Positions 1 to 13,405 are shown, numbered from the stretch's first letter. The stretch: 64,000 bases of DNA from Syngnathus acus (GCF_901709675.1 NC_051090.1:8699842-8763841); one strand, 5' to 3'. The notes: generated by a model not told the origin, from the letters alone. Program-made: numbers and translations.

Positions 1-2980
1 GGACACAAAGATAGAACATTGGAAGTGTGAACCATGATTACTTGCAGCGTAATAGATAAGATGACTGGTAAACTAGATAGTGAACAGATAAGCATCTAAT
101 GCCTTGGGACTAATGACTAAAACGTGGTGAGAAGTGAGGAAGGTCTATCTTTCAAGAAAGGGGTCAAATAAAAATCCATAAAAAGGGCCATATCTTGAAT
201 AATGTGAATACTTTTAAAGGGTTCAGCATATTTGCCTTTGAGCCATTAGATGGAAAACATCAGATGTAAATAATGGCCTTTCCACTTTTACCGCATGAGT
301 TATTAATATCATTCAATTGTTCTCATTTTGTTAAACATCTGCTTCATCCACTGTGAAAAAAAGACGACATGTAGATAGACAAGCACACTCTATATGAGTA
401 AGAAGGTGGAAGTGGTAACAAACCGTTGAAGACGTGGTTTTGTGGTTTGGCCTATGTGGCTGAAGGAAATATTCGTTACAGAAAGGTGGGGATCCTGTTG
501 GCACAATGGAAACCAGTGATGTATACGTATCAAATACAGTGTAGGCCTACTGTAAGAAAAGTGTGGGCTGAGTGAGCAAAACCAGGGAGAACCTGATGTG
601 TTTCCGTCAGCAGAACTCAGTTGAGATCTTAGGTGCGTGTGTATGTATATTATACGGACAATTGGTTCAGCGTGCTTTCAGGCAAAAATTTACCAATTTG
701 ACCTTTTCTAAACATGTCCAATTAACTATTCACAGATTTTGGTATTTTTTTTACAAGATTTGCTGTTCAATAACAAAAAGCTAAGCAGCAAAATTCACCA
801 AAGGTGTTTCATCTATGAATCGACCAATATACTTTTTTTGTTCAATTATTAAAACAGTCCTCTTTGCCAGGCTTCTGAAATTGCTCCGCTTCTGGATGAA
901 CGTATCAGTGAATGTTATAAATCTTTTTTTTTTATTGAAAGGGCTACAAACTAACCAAATTGAGACTCTAAATACAGTATAACCTATTTTCATCATTTTC
1001 AAGCAGCCCGCCACTGTGTCAGCGCTTGTCATTATAATCCCGCGGTGGATATCTTTCGGTCAAAGTGTTTCCTTTCTTCTGTGATATAACCCCAATAGAT
1101 ATCTTCCAATCCTCCTTCTGTATAACACTCAATGTTCTCATTTGGTTGGATTCACATTAGTTTCACTTTCACATTGACTGAAATGGCTCAAATATAGACG
1201 TGATGATGATGATGAACCTGATGATGAAGGTAGTTTGCGCTTTGTTGAGATAAGAGCTAATTGCATTAAGAAACCATGGCTGCGGAGCGAGGTGTAAATG
1301 TTGCTAGCGGCGTATGCAGGATAGGGGCATGAAGGATACTAACTTAAGTGTTGCACGTATGTGTGTGGACCTTGAAAGTTTAGATCAAATAGGAGTCAGA
1401 TCCCTGTTGTGCCTGTTGTGTAAGATCTTATCTGAACACACATAATCCCAAAATGTGGATTGATCTTTTGACTCCTCCCTTCTCACTCAATTATTCCTTC
1501 CTTCCTCCTCCTATCATGGTAGAGAGAATCAGATTCCGCAAAATTTCTGACAGTGTAATAAGGAGCTATAATTAGCCCACATATATCTATTCGTATTTAA
1601 ATTTCCATCTAATCTCACCATGGATTTAAAATGAGAGAATGGAATAGCTTGCCCAGTCACGTCAAAGAATATGATCTGTTGTATCACACTACTTTTATTA
1701 CCCCTTTTTTTTCTTGATGTAGGCTCATTTAAAAAAAGGTATTTCATTCCTCTAAGATGTTTACACATTGCCTAATTTCGTCCATTTTACTTGTTATGGA
1801 TGTTTACACATTTCCTAATTTTGTCCATTTTACTTGTCCATAATATTTATAATGTTTTTATTTTCTTTATTCACACATTTTACATGTAAATATTTTTATC
1901 TACTACATATATTTTTGTGTTCATGATGCAAATGCATTCTAAGAAAAAGTATTGGCATTTAAAATATTGGCCCCATACCGACTTGGTATCAGATCAAAAC
2001 CAAATCTTGCAGTTTTGCACACCACTATGACCATAGGATGTGATCCTGGAAACAGGTGAGAAACTCAACATCATTTAAATTTTTGTCGCTATGGGAGGCC
2101 ACCAAATTCACCAACTTGATCTCAAGGGAGTGTCACCTGAGAGAGTATGCATGAGAGAGAGTAGGGATAAAGATTAGAAAATATCCCTGTGTATTTCTTA
2201 ACTATGACATGATTGCAGCGTAGGAATAAGTAAAACCTCACCACTTCAATTTTTGTCACAGTAGGAATTCACTTCAGGATAAATACGAAAGATAGTTTGA
2301 CTTTGAGGATTGAACCCCATGAAATATATCCAGTGACTATAAAAGATTTAAACTGGGGCAAGTATTAGACTTGTCATCAAATCCTCAGGAATAGAGGTCA
2401 ATCGAGATTGTGCCTCAAAAAATTTTATATTTTTGGAATATCTGGAAAATACAGTGAAAGAAAATGATTGGTTATGGTTATTAATTATGGTGAGATGAAT
2501 TTAAAAGCATAAAACATGAAAAGTATTCGTAAGACTAAGAAAGACTCTGGCTAGTTTGAAAATGAGTGGTTGATCCTTGTCAGGATAATCGTTTGTGTGC
2601 TGAGTTCAGATTTGAGCTATAAAGTGGAACATTGCACCTGCAGTAAATTAGCAAAATAGTAAAAACAGCATTTAAACAGCATCGGTGTTTCATTATCGCT
2701 ATAATAATGTTCCATGTAGATAATCCATTTTTATTCAGCATATAAATGACTCAACTCTTTGGTAGCGGTTGTGTCACAAGAATCCAGCGAAGCTTGCTTG
2801 ATGTGTGTGTTAAAAAAAAAAAAAAAAACTTACTACCTCAGGGTGCATGGCGCATCCAATGGCGAATGGCCTACATGCTCTCTCAAGCATAAGCTGATAT
2901 TGCCTCGGCCTCCCTGGTGATGCAACTCAAGTAATTTTCATCTACTTTGCAAATGGATTCTCTTGATTGTGGTGTAAAAC
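1..2980. other. Non-coding stretch, no gene seen
   Basis: No frame here resembles a known protein, and the short open frames lack exon-like borders. It contains a 43-bp tandem duplication at 1757-1842, a short GAT run near 1200-1217 and a 17-base A tract at 2812-2828. The rest is unique AT-rich sequence with no function that I can read. Confidence 0.6.
1757..1842. repeat. 43-bp tandem duplication
   Basis: Two adjacent copies begin ATGTTTACACATT at 1757 and 1800 and run through TCCATTTTACTTGT. They differ at only a few positions, which suggests a fairly recent local duplication. No coding role is visible. Confidence 0.85.

Positions 2981-3079
<99 letters not shown>
2981..3079. repeat. (ATCT)n microsatellite
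   Basis: About 25 uninterrupted copies of the tetranucleotide ATCT. An open frame across it (2947-3282) only translates the repeat as Ser-Ile-Tyr-Leu and is not a gene. The length and purity make it likely to be polymorphic. Confidence 0.98.
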
Positions 3080-3533
3080 GAATTTATGATTATTATTATT
3101 GCCTACCCAGTCTTGTGAGGAAAATGTCGGACACAATCATATTCAGGCTGTCATGTTATCACAAATATCATAAATTTGATCCATCATCTGTCACAGTGAT
3201 CCACGTTTTCTCTTGTTTGGAAAGCACAATGACAAAATCTCAAAGAATGAAGTCACCTATGACTTGGTCAGTGCCACCTTAGATTTTGTTCATCCAGTGA
3301 GTGACAGCAATAACATTCCATGGCTGTGAGGCATTTTATCTGAATCAAGCTTGACCTGCTGCGTCCTTCCCCGTCAGTATTTCTGTCTTGATAGTTTATG
3401 TCAACAGTGTGGATTTTGACCTGACATGTTCTTTGTTCATGCTAAATGCTGTTCAACTGAATAAAAACTAGCACTTTTAGGTCAAGAGTACCACCAGCCC
3501 ATAGGTCAGAGTTTTCAACAATGCATGAAAAAG
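3080..3533. other. Non-coding spacer
   Basis: Unique sequence between the ATCT microsatellite and a hAT-like element. No exon, RNA or recognisable repeat was seen. Confidence 0.5.
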
Positions 3534-3886
3534 CCTTAAATGTCAAAGGTGACGGATGTCAAACTCAAGGTCCGGGGGCCAGATACGGCCCGCTACATCA
3601 TTTTATGTGGCCCGCAAAGACAAATTGTGAATGAAATTCGTGTCATTACTAGAATTGCAAATTGTCTTCACTTTTAATATCTTTTTTTTTTTTTTAATAT
3701 TTGACCAGTTTTTACTCATCTGATTTGAAAACGAGTTATTTGTCAGTTTGTTTTGTAGCTTTTACTGTATATAATATGAGGTGCTCATACATTTATTTGG
3801 GTTGACAGTCATGATGGCCCTCCGAAAGAAGCTATGACTACAATGCGGCCTGCGAAAAAAATGAGTTTGACACCCCTGCTTTAAAT
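3534..3886 (+). mobile_element. Non-autonomous hAT-like element, copy 1
   Basis: The right end reads GAGTTTGACACCCCTG, the inverted form of the CAGGGGTGTCAAACTC terminus seen intact in the copy at 17694. The left end (ATGTCAAACTCAAGG near 3556) is altered. The interior matches the 17694 copy in the opposite orientation: the CCGGGGGCCAGATACGGCCC block, a T-rich tract, and TACATTTATTTGGGTTGACA. Flanking octamers CCTTAAAT (3534-3541) and CTTTAAAT (3879-3886) differ at one base and fit an old 8-bp hAT target duplication. If so, about 9 extra bases sit at the left terminus. No transposase is encoded, so it would depend on an enzyme supplied elsewhere. Confidence 0.8.
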
Positions 3887-4039
3887 AGACATATAGCAGA
3901 CTTTTGTCTTGCAATTTTTTGCAACAGCGTTTTGAGATGAAACCAAACCTGTTTAGGTTTTTCTTTATTGGAAAGCTTTGAAACTACGGTGTCATCAAAG
4001 AACCTTTAAAGTTCATCTTCATCTTACGAATAGCTTATC

Positions 4040-4327
4040 CTTACGAGTTGTGGACGTGCTGGAGTCTATCCCAGCTGTTTTAGAGCGCTAGGACTAGTCG
4101 TGAGCCAATCGCAGGGCACACCTAGACAAACACTGACACGCACTCACACCTACGGACAATTTGGAGCGATCAATCATTCAACCATGCATGTTTTTGGAGT
4201 GTGGGAGGACACCAGAGTATCCGGAGATGCAGGGTACGGTGAAAAATGCCACACAGGAAAGCCAGAGCTGGAATCGCACTGTGCACATCTGAACTGTGAG
4301 GCATATGTGCTAACCAGTGCACCACCT
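4040..4327 (-). mobile_element. tRNA-derived SINE copy (fish family), minus strand
   Basis: It aligns by eye with the longer copy at 18631-18989: GTGCTGGAGTCTATCCCAGC, GCCAATCGCAGGGCACA, CACTCACACCTACGGACAATTTGGAG, CATGCATGTTTTTGGAGTGTGGGAGGA, CCACACAGGAAAG and GTGCTAACCAGTGCACCACC. Read on the minus strand, the last block is the tRNA-like head (TGGTTAGCACA...). The open frame at 4100-4330 is a shadow of this repeat. The family is common in teleosts, but I cannot name the subfamily with confidence. Confidence 0.8.
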
Positions 4328-7169
4328 TAACATTAATAGAGGAAGTTCTAAATGTATAATTGAAGATAACTGCTGAAACCATGCAAAGACTGAAAACGTA
4401 TGTTGTGAGGATATATAACCTTATATTGTTTTTCACTGTTTCAGTCGTGATTCACTGGTTGGTAGGTTATTTAGTCAGAGGACATACATCCACCAGACCA
4501 TGGATATTCAGATGTATGAATAAGGTGTTTACATTTATCACATTCACGTTAATGAACAACACAGTCAGTGATCAACTATGGTGTGTTACTGGACTGTGGT
4601 GGCCGGTGAAAAATACTCAACAAGATCAACAGCACTAATTTTAAAACCAATCAAAATAACACAGCATTTGCCGTTTAATCATAAAAAAACAAAACATCAT
4701 GCTAGCCTCTTCTAAAAATTTTAATTTTCCTGGGTTCAGTAGGTCTTCCATTATGTGATAGCAAAGCATCTGGTTTAATTACAGCAATGTTTGTGATGAC
4801 CTGACAACATCTTGAGCTGTGCTGGTCAGGATGGTAATTACCGACAATTTAGTGACTGCTCTTGGCCTCTTGGTCCACAGTTAATTAGGACAGAGAAGAA
4901 AGTAAATGTCAGTGATCTATTTTCTGAGCTGAATTTTAATGTGGCATTTAGAGTGCATTTGTGTAGTGTATTTTTTTCCCATGTTTGTCATCCGGCCAGT
5001 TGAACTTCCCCTTTTTGGCTAAACCTTTTGACCTGTCAGTGCCATCACATTTATGATTCACTCCGCCTGCTTGATGATTAGAGATTTGTTTTCCAGGCCA
5101 CTCGCCATACCTTCTGTATATGGATCACAGGATAATTGGGTAGTGGAAATTATTTTGGTGTGATGTTGAGCCTGCTTCTGCCCCTCCAGGAAATCAATAT
5201 ATGATGGGCAGATGCTTCTTCTTTCGTAGTTGACAATATCAGAAAAGAAAGTACTAAGTGTACACAAATGAAAGGTAAGCTTTATGGAATTTTTGTATTT
5301 GTGTTTGATTTCCATATTCAATGGATTATAAAAGTATTTTTAAATAACACTTGCAACCAGAATGAGGCTTGGTGCAAGTCAGGATGAACGCTAAATAGTT
5401 TCCAAATGTAATTTTGAGATGCGCAGAGAAAACATAAAGTACAGTAATACAATTAGCTATGAAGATTGGCAATGTCAAGCCTTCAGTCAGCATAAGAGGA
5501 TACATTTTTCATCTGCTTCCTCCATAATGACAAAAATAGGCAGCCAATTTCTCTCTGCTTATCTAAAATATGTACACTATATCTGTATTTGCACACAGTG
5601 GCGTTATCACAGATATTTTTGTTAATGTTATCATGTTTCCAGAGAATTGATTCACACTAAACTGTGGGCTTAAAAAATATACTACTGCTATTCCTGTTAC
5701 ATTTAAAGCTGTCTATGTTTGGTTTGAATACAGAGTTAATTGGATACTTAGTAATTATTTGCTATTGACCTTGGTCATGTGCTGTATTCTGACATCAGCC
5801 TGGTCATCCTTCTTCATGTACTGTAATGTCTGGCTCCTTGAAATCTGACGGTCACCACACTTTCCTGTTCCGTGTTGACGACCTAACGTTAATGTAGTAA
5901 AAAAGAAACAGGGCAGCAGCCAGACAAGCAGATGGGCATCATATCACACCACTTAGCTGACTGAGCATCGTCCATTCCAGGCACTGATAATACATCTTGA
6001 CATCAGTATTTTTCAAAAGACATCAATTTTCCTATATATTCTGTGTTTATGTGGCATTTTCATATCAAGTAAAGAAAACTGAATGTTTTTCCCCCATCAA
6101 TTTATCTTTCAAAAAATGATGCAAAAAGTCTATAGTGGCCAACAAGCAAACAGACCAATTGTGCTTATTTTGTATTAAAAACACCTTTTGGTATCGTTGT
6201 CTCGGTCATTTAAGTTAATGGTTCCTATCAATATGGTAAAATGACATAGAGTTGCTGCATTAACCTTGAATGCATTTTTACATCAAATTGATATTTCTGT
6301 GGTGCATATATGTTTCTCATCACGGATGTATTGCAAGTGTGCTCATAAGATCTTCCAAAACTGCTCTACAAATTGTAGATACTGTGAGACCGGCCTCCAC
6401 TTCTTGGCTGAAACCCAAGCCTTGTCGTAAACTTTATGGAAACATCAAATAAAATTCTTCACATATGCGGGAAGGTTCCCGCCACAAAGAATGCTTGGAA
6501 TTACTGTAGGTTTAAATTGTAGCCAACTTTCCACTGATGGGCTGTGCCGTGTCTTTCCAGATGTTTGATTAATGTCCCATATGAAGTTTTTTGTTTCAGT
6601 CGGCATCTTCATACAGTGGAAGTGAATTAAGAAAATAAAACGCTTACACTCTAAGACTCTATCAGAGCAGTCGGAATGGATCAAGCAAAACGCCTCCGGG
6701 ATGATCTCTGTCTCAATTTGACAGAATATTCTCCGGACTCATTTCAGACTTCTCCTCTAGCCACCATTTCAGAGCTCAGTATGGCTTTGATACAGCACAT
6801 TTTAAAAATGGTCATAAAGAGATGGACTGATGCCGGGAAGCCAGGCCCAAAATAAAATGAACAGTGGATTTAGCCCAGCTTAACTCGACCCATGCCACAA
6901 GTCAACAAGACCCAATGGAAAGAGTTCTAGGGATCTGTTGGGATGCAGGCTCAAACTACCTTTGAATCTTGTTGGCAGAGAGAATTTAGCCTCTGGCTAA
7001 ACGGTAAAAAGCACTCTAGCCTGTTATTGCTGTCCTTTCTTGAGGAGAGAGAGCATGCTAGTGTCTCAGGCACACAGTCGTAATTACGGCCACCTTCTCC
7101 TCATCTCTTGAACCGTAAGAGATAATACAGATGTGTACAAAATACCAACCTCCATCTTGTTTTCTTTTT
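4328..7169. other. Non-coding stretch, no gene seen
   Basis: Unique AT-rich sequence. The open frames at 4360-4638, 5058-5321 and 6445-6684 show no domain, motif or splice-site context. No clear repeat family or RNA gene was recognised. Confidence 0.5.
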
Positions 7170-7216
7170 CACACACACACGCACACACACACAAACAAAC
7201 ACACACACACACACAA
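7170..7216. repeat. (CA)n microsatellite
   Basis: An imperfect CA run interrupted by G and by AAACAAAC. The minus-strand frame across it (7169-7399) ends in Val-Cys repeats and is an artefact. Confidence 0.95.
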
Positions 7217-10200
7217 GGCCAATTCATTTGACGCACCATTTGTAGTCATGCACAGAGGCTGCCTGAACATAAGATGAAAGCGATGAAAAATCTCAGTAAT
7301 GAATTGAACAAGTAGGCCACTACAGTACCCATTTGAGATGCATTTGTGCACTTGCAGCATTGAGGGCTCAATATTTTCAGCTTCAAGAATTTTTTCCAAG
7401 TGCGTATCCAGTAAGCAATGTTAATGTGTGAAGATTACTTAGTAATTTGTTAGGATAACAGTTTTTTGTTTTTTATAGAAAGATGCCATTTACAAAGTTG
7501 ATTATGCCTCTATCTATGTAATGAAGCGTTTTGTCTTTTTCACATATTGTACACATAAATAGTAAACAATAAGATAACCCCATTCTGAAAAATCTAAATA
7601 TTTATAGACCTATTAATTCAAGTATGTTACGTTGCTGAAGTCTCCAAGTTTAAAAGCAGAACCTAATTTAGTGTATAAAATAAACGTAACTAATTCTGCT
7701 TATCTCAAAACGAAACAAGCAATGTGTCGACTGAGTCACAGAAATGCCGAGGCTCTGGTCCATTCTCGAGCCAGGATTGCACTTGTTTCTTTGCTGCCTT
7801 ATAATCCTCATTGAATGGACACTTCCTGTATTTTAGGGCTATAATTAAGCAGCCTGCATGTTCCTGAGCACTTGTCGCTTTTGTCGTCACTATGACGCAC
7901 TTCCCCCAGAGAGAGAGCGCAACAGCAGGACAACAGAGAACACGCAGGACTTTGCAAAGAAACAAGTGAAGCAACCCCCTGCTTCCCTCTCTCCTCCATT
8001 GTGTTTTGGGAAAGCAGTTGACTGAGACTTGATTGCGATATAGTGGTCAACATGTTTAAAGCCATTATGACCCTTTTCAGACCAAGGCCTTCAATTGCAA
8101 TACTATTCAGACGACTCTTCTGTAATTAAACACAAACCTTTCTGCACGTGGCTCAGTTTGAATGGTTCAACTGACAAACTTATAAACGTAAGCTTTTATT
8201 GCGTTTGTGGTATGTGACCAAGCTCAGAACTCAAATTATTTGTATATCAAATCAACTTTCCCCATTGAAATGAATAGAAATGTCAGTGATCTGTTCCAAT
8301 CCCCAATAAACCCACCACCATCATATCAATTTAACAACTACAAATACAAAAATATAAATAAATGATAATGCAATGAAATAAATAAAGCTAATTTGCACCA
8401 ACCAAAACAAATAGTATACCTGAAATATTACTGGATGTGAGCAGTGGACAGCTTGAGGCTTACTCAGTCAATTCAGTGTATTTTTCTCACCTCTTTGATA
8501 TGATTCAAATTATGGATGGTGATTTTTCTGTATATCATTTCCATTTTTTTTCAGAGAAGTGAGGGATGCAAAAAAAACACTAACAGTGTAATCTAATGTT
8601 GGACTTGTCAGAATTGTTTTTTCTGCATTTTTAGGTTCTTGCTGCCATCATGTTTTTCACCACTGAAGATGAGCGACGGTATGATAATTGAAGCTATTCC
8701 AGTGATGCGTCTTCTTACTGCAAAATGGGATTTTCCATTTATTTCAACTAAATTATCTCGTCTAAGGTTATTACAGCATACAACCACTTCATAAGAATGT
8801 TTGGTATTTCTACATGTGATTGCAGCAATTCAGTTGCCAGCACTTTATTTACCCTAAACAAAAACTTGAGCTCTTCATTTAACTGATATCAAGTGCATGT
8901 GATAGCATCTCATACACCCTTTGTCTTGAACCAATTCTTTAGTTTTGTCCTCAATAAAAGCTCTCACACTTACCATGTTTACAAAGGCCCTCTCAAGCAT
9001 GACCCCTCATTATGTCCAGCCCCGCCCCTTACAACTGACAAGACCCCAGGGCATCAAGCATCAGCGGCAGATAAAACACATTTGCATGTGATTTGATTAT
9101 CCTTCATGGTTGATTCATGGCCATGTGAGGCTCTGTTAGGGGGATCGTTTATGCAAGCCTGACACACTTATTTGTGCATGCTCTTTTTGCTTTTGTCGTT
9201 GAAGATCTAAATATCCTTTTAAAATCTTTTTCACTGTTAAATAAAAGTATGGACCTGATTGTGTCAACACTTGTTTGTTTCATCGTTTGGAACCCACAGT
9301 GGACAGTTCAAATGTTCTGTTCTTGTTATGTTATATGAATAGACAAACTATTAAGGGGTCCCTCATTTCAAAAAATAAAAGATTAAAAAATAAAAAAGGT
9401 AAAAAAAAAATGTTTTTTTTAAAAAGTAGATATTATCTAGATATGCATGATTGTGTATCCCTCTCAATACTATGTTCTTTATTTGACGTTTCCCAATAAG
9501 TACAGTTTTGATTGTATTGATTCGTGTTGAAGACATCCCATTTACAGGTCATATTAGATAAAAGTTCATCTTTGGTTAGCCTCAAACTATTTCATTCTGC
9601 CCATAGCAATGTAACTCCTACTATGAACGACACAATATAAAACAAATATTGAGTGGTCCAAAGGAATGTCATTTCAAAGTACAGGCATTTTTTAATTTTT
9701 TCTAATATTTTAATATTGCAACTTTGCGGTATAAGCCAGAATCATGTAGAGAAAACAGGCAGAGCAAGTTGGACTCATGAATATCGGGATGCATGCAAAT
9801 CGTAAAAATTATGCATACATGCTATATTTATGACCTTGTTAGTGAAGGACCGATACAAATAACTTGCTGAGGAAAAGGTTGTCATATTATGATCCATATA
9901 TACAAATGGATGGATTTCATTTCAGTACTAAAATTTACTAAACTACCAAATAGTTTTGAAAAATAAATAAATAATAGAAAAAATGCTTTGCATGTTTCTG
10001 CTCCGAGGTTCTTCAGATGTTTTGCTTTCCTGTCTGTGCTTGTGTGTGCATATCTGCAGGGCAGCTGTGTCCCCAATATGTGGGGACCTGACCCAGCTGT
10101 CACTTAGCGTACTGAGAGAGGTCGTGCTGAAAGCACGGAAATGTATGTTCGTGTCTCAGCACAAACTGCCAGGCAATTGTCACTACCGGTAGTTAATGTA

Positions 10201-11066
10201 AACAAATGAGTCTCTTCCCAGCATATCTCAACCTTCATTTCACACATTAATTAACATACAACATGCCCTCCGAGGGTCCGAGGTGAAAAAAAAGTAGTTG
10301 CTGTGTATAGTGTAAGTTGAATGCCTAATTTCTACAAACTTTCTTTTAAAAAAGATTTCTGCTTGTACAACACAATTCCACTACTCAGTTAAATGTGAAT
10401 TTCTAATAATGAAATGAATAAGAATATTGGTTTGAAACAAATGTTGCTGTTATTATTCTACCAATGATACATTGGTGCTTTTTAAAGTCGGGTTGCAAAA
10501 TGTTTTAATGTCACATACTAATTAGATCTTCTCTCCTAATCATCATGTATTCCTCCTATTGTGGAACGGTGCATAAATTGTGCATCGTCTGTTCGTTTTC
10601 CCTTTAGTCTACAGTGCACACACAGTGCTTTAGGGTTAAACATAATGCGGATGAGCCCTTTAAAGCAAATATGATCTGAAAGGCTGGCAAAGGCGAGGGG
10701 ACGCAGCTGTCGGCGAAGCATGTCTTTTTTAAGGGCTGCCCCTAATGATTGCAGACAGTTGGCAGTTACGTAAGTATTCACTTTTAGGCCACGGGCTGTA
10801 CGCTGTGCCGAGCCCCCAGACCCTGGCACACAAGCAGAACAGGAAGGAAAAAGACAGCGAAGAAGCTTGGGGTTGGTGAAAAAAGAACAGTGGGGTCGGG
10901 GAGTGCTTGGCAAAGAACCAGCCAGGGAGACCAAAAAATGGCTCAACATAGTATATTGTAGAAGAATTTAGATAAATTAATTGGACAATTACTCACCAGT
11001 CTTAAATTGATTCCAATAGTTTAAAAAAAAAAAAAAAAAATGAAGCTGGTGAAGTAGTGTTTTTTT
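7217..11066. other. Non-coding stretch, no gene seen
   Basis: Mostly unique sequence. Around 8221-8305 the text TCAAATCAACTTTCCCCATTGAAATGAATAGAAATG, followed by CTGTTCCAATCC, resembles a motif often seen in teleost interspersed repeats, but I cannot bound or classify it. The 137-codon minus-strand frame at 10536-10949 has no recognisable domain and is treated as chance. Confidence 0.45.
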
Positions 11067-11117
11067 TGTCAAGGTTCGTTTAAGGTAACCCTTTGCAACC
11101 TTGAACGAACTCTGACA
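11067..11117 (+). repeat. Small imperfect hairpin
   Basis: Positions 11067-11086 and 11098-11117 are inverted copies of each other with 17 of 20 positions complementary and an 11-base loop. Flanking T-rich and A-rich tracts could lengthen the stem. It could be the remnant of a tiny foldback element. The stem is short for a microRNA precursor. Confidence 0.5.
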
Positions 11118-11482
11118 AAATAAATAAAAAAGAACATTCACTTCATGCATAAACAAACACTCACAAATTTCAGTATTTCAGTGGTTTTTACAATCCCTTA
11201 ACCACAATTAAATAACAATTAGAATGAGGACAATGAAAAATCAATTTTCTGTATTACAAACCATCATATCAATAAAACCACAAGGGAGAATTAAATTTAA
11301 AGGCAATTTTCCTCTTTTAGGAGATACTAAATCATTTGCGATGTATTCAGTGAGTGTTCATACGTGTTTTGATGTTTTTGCAGCGTGACTTATTTGTATC
11401 GTGTTTACGGAAAACTATGAATTATCCTAGCAGTCAATGTTTAGTGCATTATTAGCAACATGGTAATGTGTGATGTGTGTAT

Positions 11483-11763
11483 TAGTGATGTGCATTCCAG
11501 TTTTGAAGCTTTAGAATCAGTTTACGCAAAAGATTCGTTCAAACGAATCGTTCAACGAATCGCCCCCCCACCCACACACACACACCGATCCCTTTTTTTT
11601 TTTAACTTCAATAACACACACAACTAAGCAATACACCAGACAAAAAACAATCAAGTAAACACACGGTAATGTCGACAACGGCAACGCACACATTTTTCTC
11701 TATATTACAACATCCCGTGGAAACAACATATACATCAATGAATACAACTACACCCCCCCAAAG

Positions 11764-11838
<75 letters not shown>

Positions 11839-11879
11839 CTCGGGTAATTCACACATTTCTTTCTATAATACAACACCTA
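11483..11879 (+). mobile_element. Left-end fragment of a hAT-like element
   Basis: It starts TAGTGATGTGCATTCCAGTT and is followed by GATTCGTTCAAACGAATCGTTCAACGAATCG, the repeated GAACGAATC-type subterminal motif. The inverted counterpart AACTGGAATGCACATCACTA ends at 13405. The subterminal sequence there also matches imperfectly over about 80 bases, so 11483-13405 could once have been one element. The 8 bases outside the two ends do not match, so no target duplication supports this. The fragment contains a long TA microsatellite and two similar CACATTT-T-CTATA-TACAAC blocks on either side of it. Confidence 0.6.
11765..11835. repeat. (TA)n microsatellite
   Basis: About 35 TA dinucleotides. The Tyr-Ile frames on both strands (11608-11902) are translations of this repeat and are not genes. 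It lies inside the hAT-like fragment just left of the large inverted repeat. Confidence 0.98.
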
Positions 11880-12952
11880 CACTAGTGTTGGCTCGTGAGT
11901 GAACGATACGTTCAAAAGAACGAATCGTTTCAGTGAACTAGAGTGAACGAATCATTTCCTAAAGTGATTCGTTCTTTTTCAGTTCATATGACTTCAACCA
12001 GTAGGTGTCGGTAATGCCCATTGAAGCTGGCGCCACCTCGCCGTAAAACAAAACGAAGAAGAAAATGACGTAACTTCCCGTTCACGAACGAGTCGTGAAT
12101 TACATTTCCCGTTCACCAACAAACGAATCTGTGAGTGAACAAATCAGTGAGTGATTCGCATTTCCAGTTCATCGCGAGAACGGATCAGTGAGGGAACGAA
12201 TCCTGACTTTGCCGTTCGCGAACGAGTCAATGAAGTCGAGTGAACTGCCTTCCGGTGCATCAACGGATCAGTCAGTGAACGTGTTGCGTCTCCCTCTGGG
12301 CGTGAACTATTAAACCAGAATGTAGATTTACGATTTGCCAAGGAAAGAAAGAACCACTCACTGAAACATCACTTCTTTTATGCCCGTTTTCTCCAAGGTA
12401 ACGGCTAACTTTATTGCATGAAGGGATGCGCCGTTATGCAACAACGGGGAGATTATGCTTCTCTTTGGGTAATCTTGATTTTATAACACTTATAGTAGTT
12501 TTTAAATAACGTGTATGTATATATACGCCTAAATATTGTTATCCAATATATCTACTGCAATTTCACATTGGATTGCTGGTTTGAAATTTACTTTTAATAT
12601 TATTATTATTGTTATTTTAATAAACATTTATGTTATAACTTGTCTGGTGTTTTATTCCTTGTTTTTATATTCGCCAATTAAAACATAAAAAGCAGACATT
12701 TGATTTATATGACAATATGTGTTTTACATTGTTATATGAGTTGGTGTCCTCCAAAAAAACAAATGTCGGCATAACGGATTTTTTTTTTCAACCTTTTATT
12801 CAAACACAAACACATTCGGTATAATAACACCATCAACTACAATCCAACAAATATAAAATTAAAACATCAATGTCGACATAACGTGTGTCGGCTGGCATAG
12901 CAGCAACGCTGTCTGTCACTCACTCGTGAATCTTCGCGAACGAACCTGAAGA

Positions 12953-13262
12953 TGGCGGTGTACCTAATAGATTGTCCGAATGACGTCACAGATCAAACAG
13001 CCAATCAGAAAGTGGGGGTGAGGGCGTGTGTGGCACTTTTCACTTTCCGTGAAGCTTTGACCATGATTTTTCCCTAATGAAGTGGCCTGTGATTAGGTAC
13101 ACCTGAAAATGGTGGTGTACCTAATGGGGTGTCCGAATGACGCCACAGATCAAACAGCCAATCAGGAGGTGGGGGTGAGGGCGGGTGTGGCACTTTTCAC
13201 TTTCACTTAAGCTTTTTCCCTTATGAAGTGGCCTGTGATTCGGTACACCTCATGGACACTTC
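12953..13262 (+). repeat. Two 157-bp promoter-like tandem units in the left arm
   Basis: Two adjacent units start GATGGCGGTGTACCTAAT and AATGGTGGTGTACCTAAT, about 157 bp apart. Each contains GATCAAACAGCCAATCAG, GTGAGGGCG-GTGTGGCACTTTTCAC and CCTAATGAAGTGGCCTGTGATT or a close variant. The first has TGACGTCA at 12981-12988; the second is mutated to TGACGCCA at 13138-13145. These lack the MITE found in the central array, so they probably represent the ancestral unit. Confidence 0.85.
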
Positions 13263-13405
13263 AATAGGTACACTACACAAGGTAAAGAAAAATAAATAAA
13301 TAAATAAATTAGAAAGTGTAGCGAATCATTCTTTTGAACAAACCTTTTGAGTGAACCGATTCTAAAGATTCAGTTCACCTAAGAGAACTGGAATGCACAT
13401 CACTA

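Noticed and set aside
2947-3282. 111-codon frame with SIYL repeats
   Set aside because: It is the translation of the ATCT microsatellite.
10536-10949. 137-codon minus-strand frame, one of the longest in the window
   Set aside because: It has no recognisable domain, no splice or promoter context, and an amino acid mix typical of chance frames. It could overlap a conserved non-coding block, but I cannot show that.
12895-12925. Resemblance of CAACGCTGTCTGTCACTCACTC to the miR-181 sequence, whose gene lies on the same human chromosome as NR5A2
   Set aside because: The match is partial, there is no precursor hairpin, and the sequence lies inside the repeat arm.
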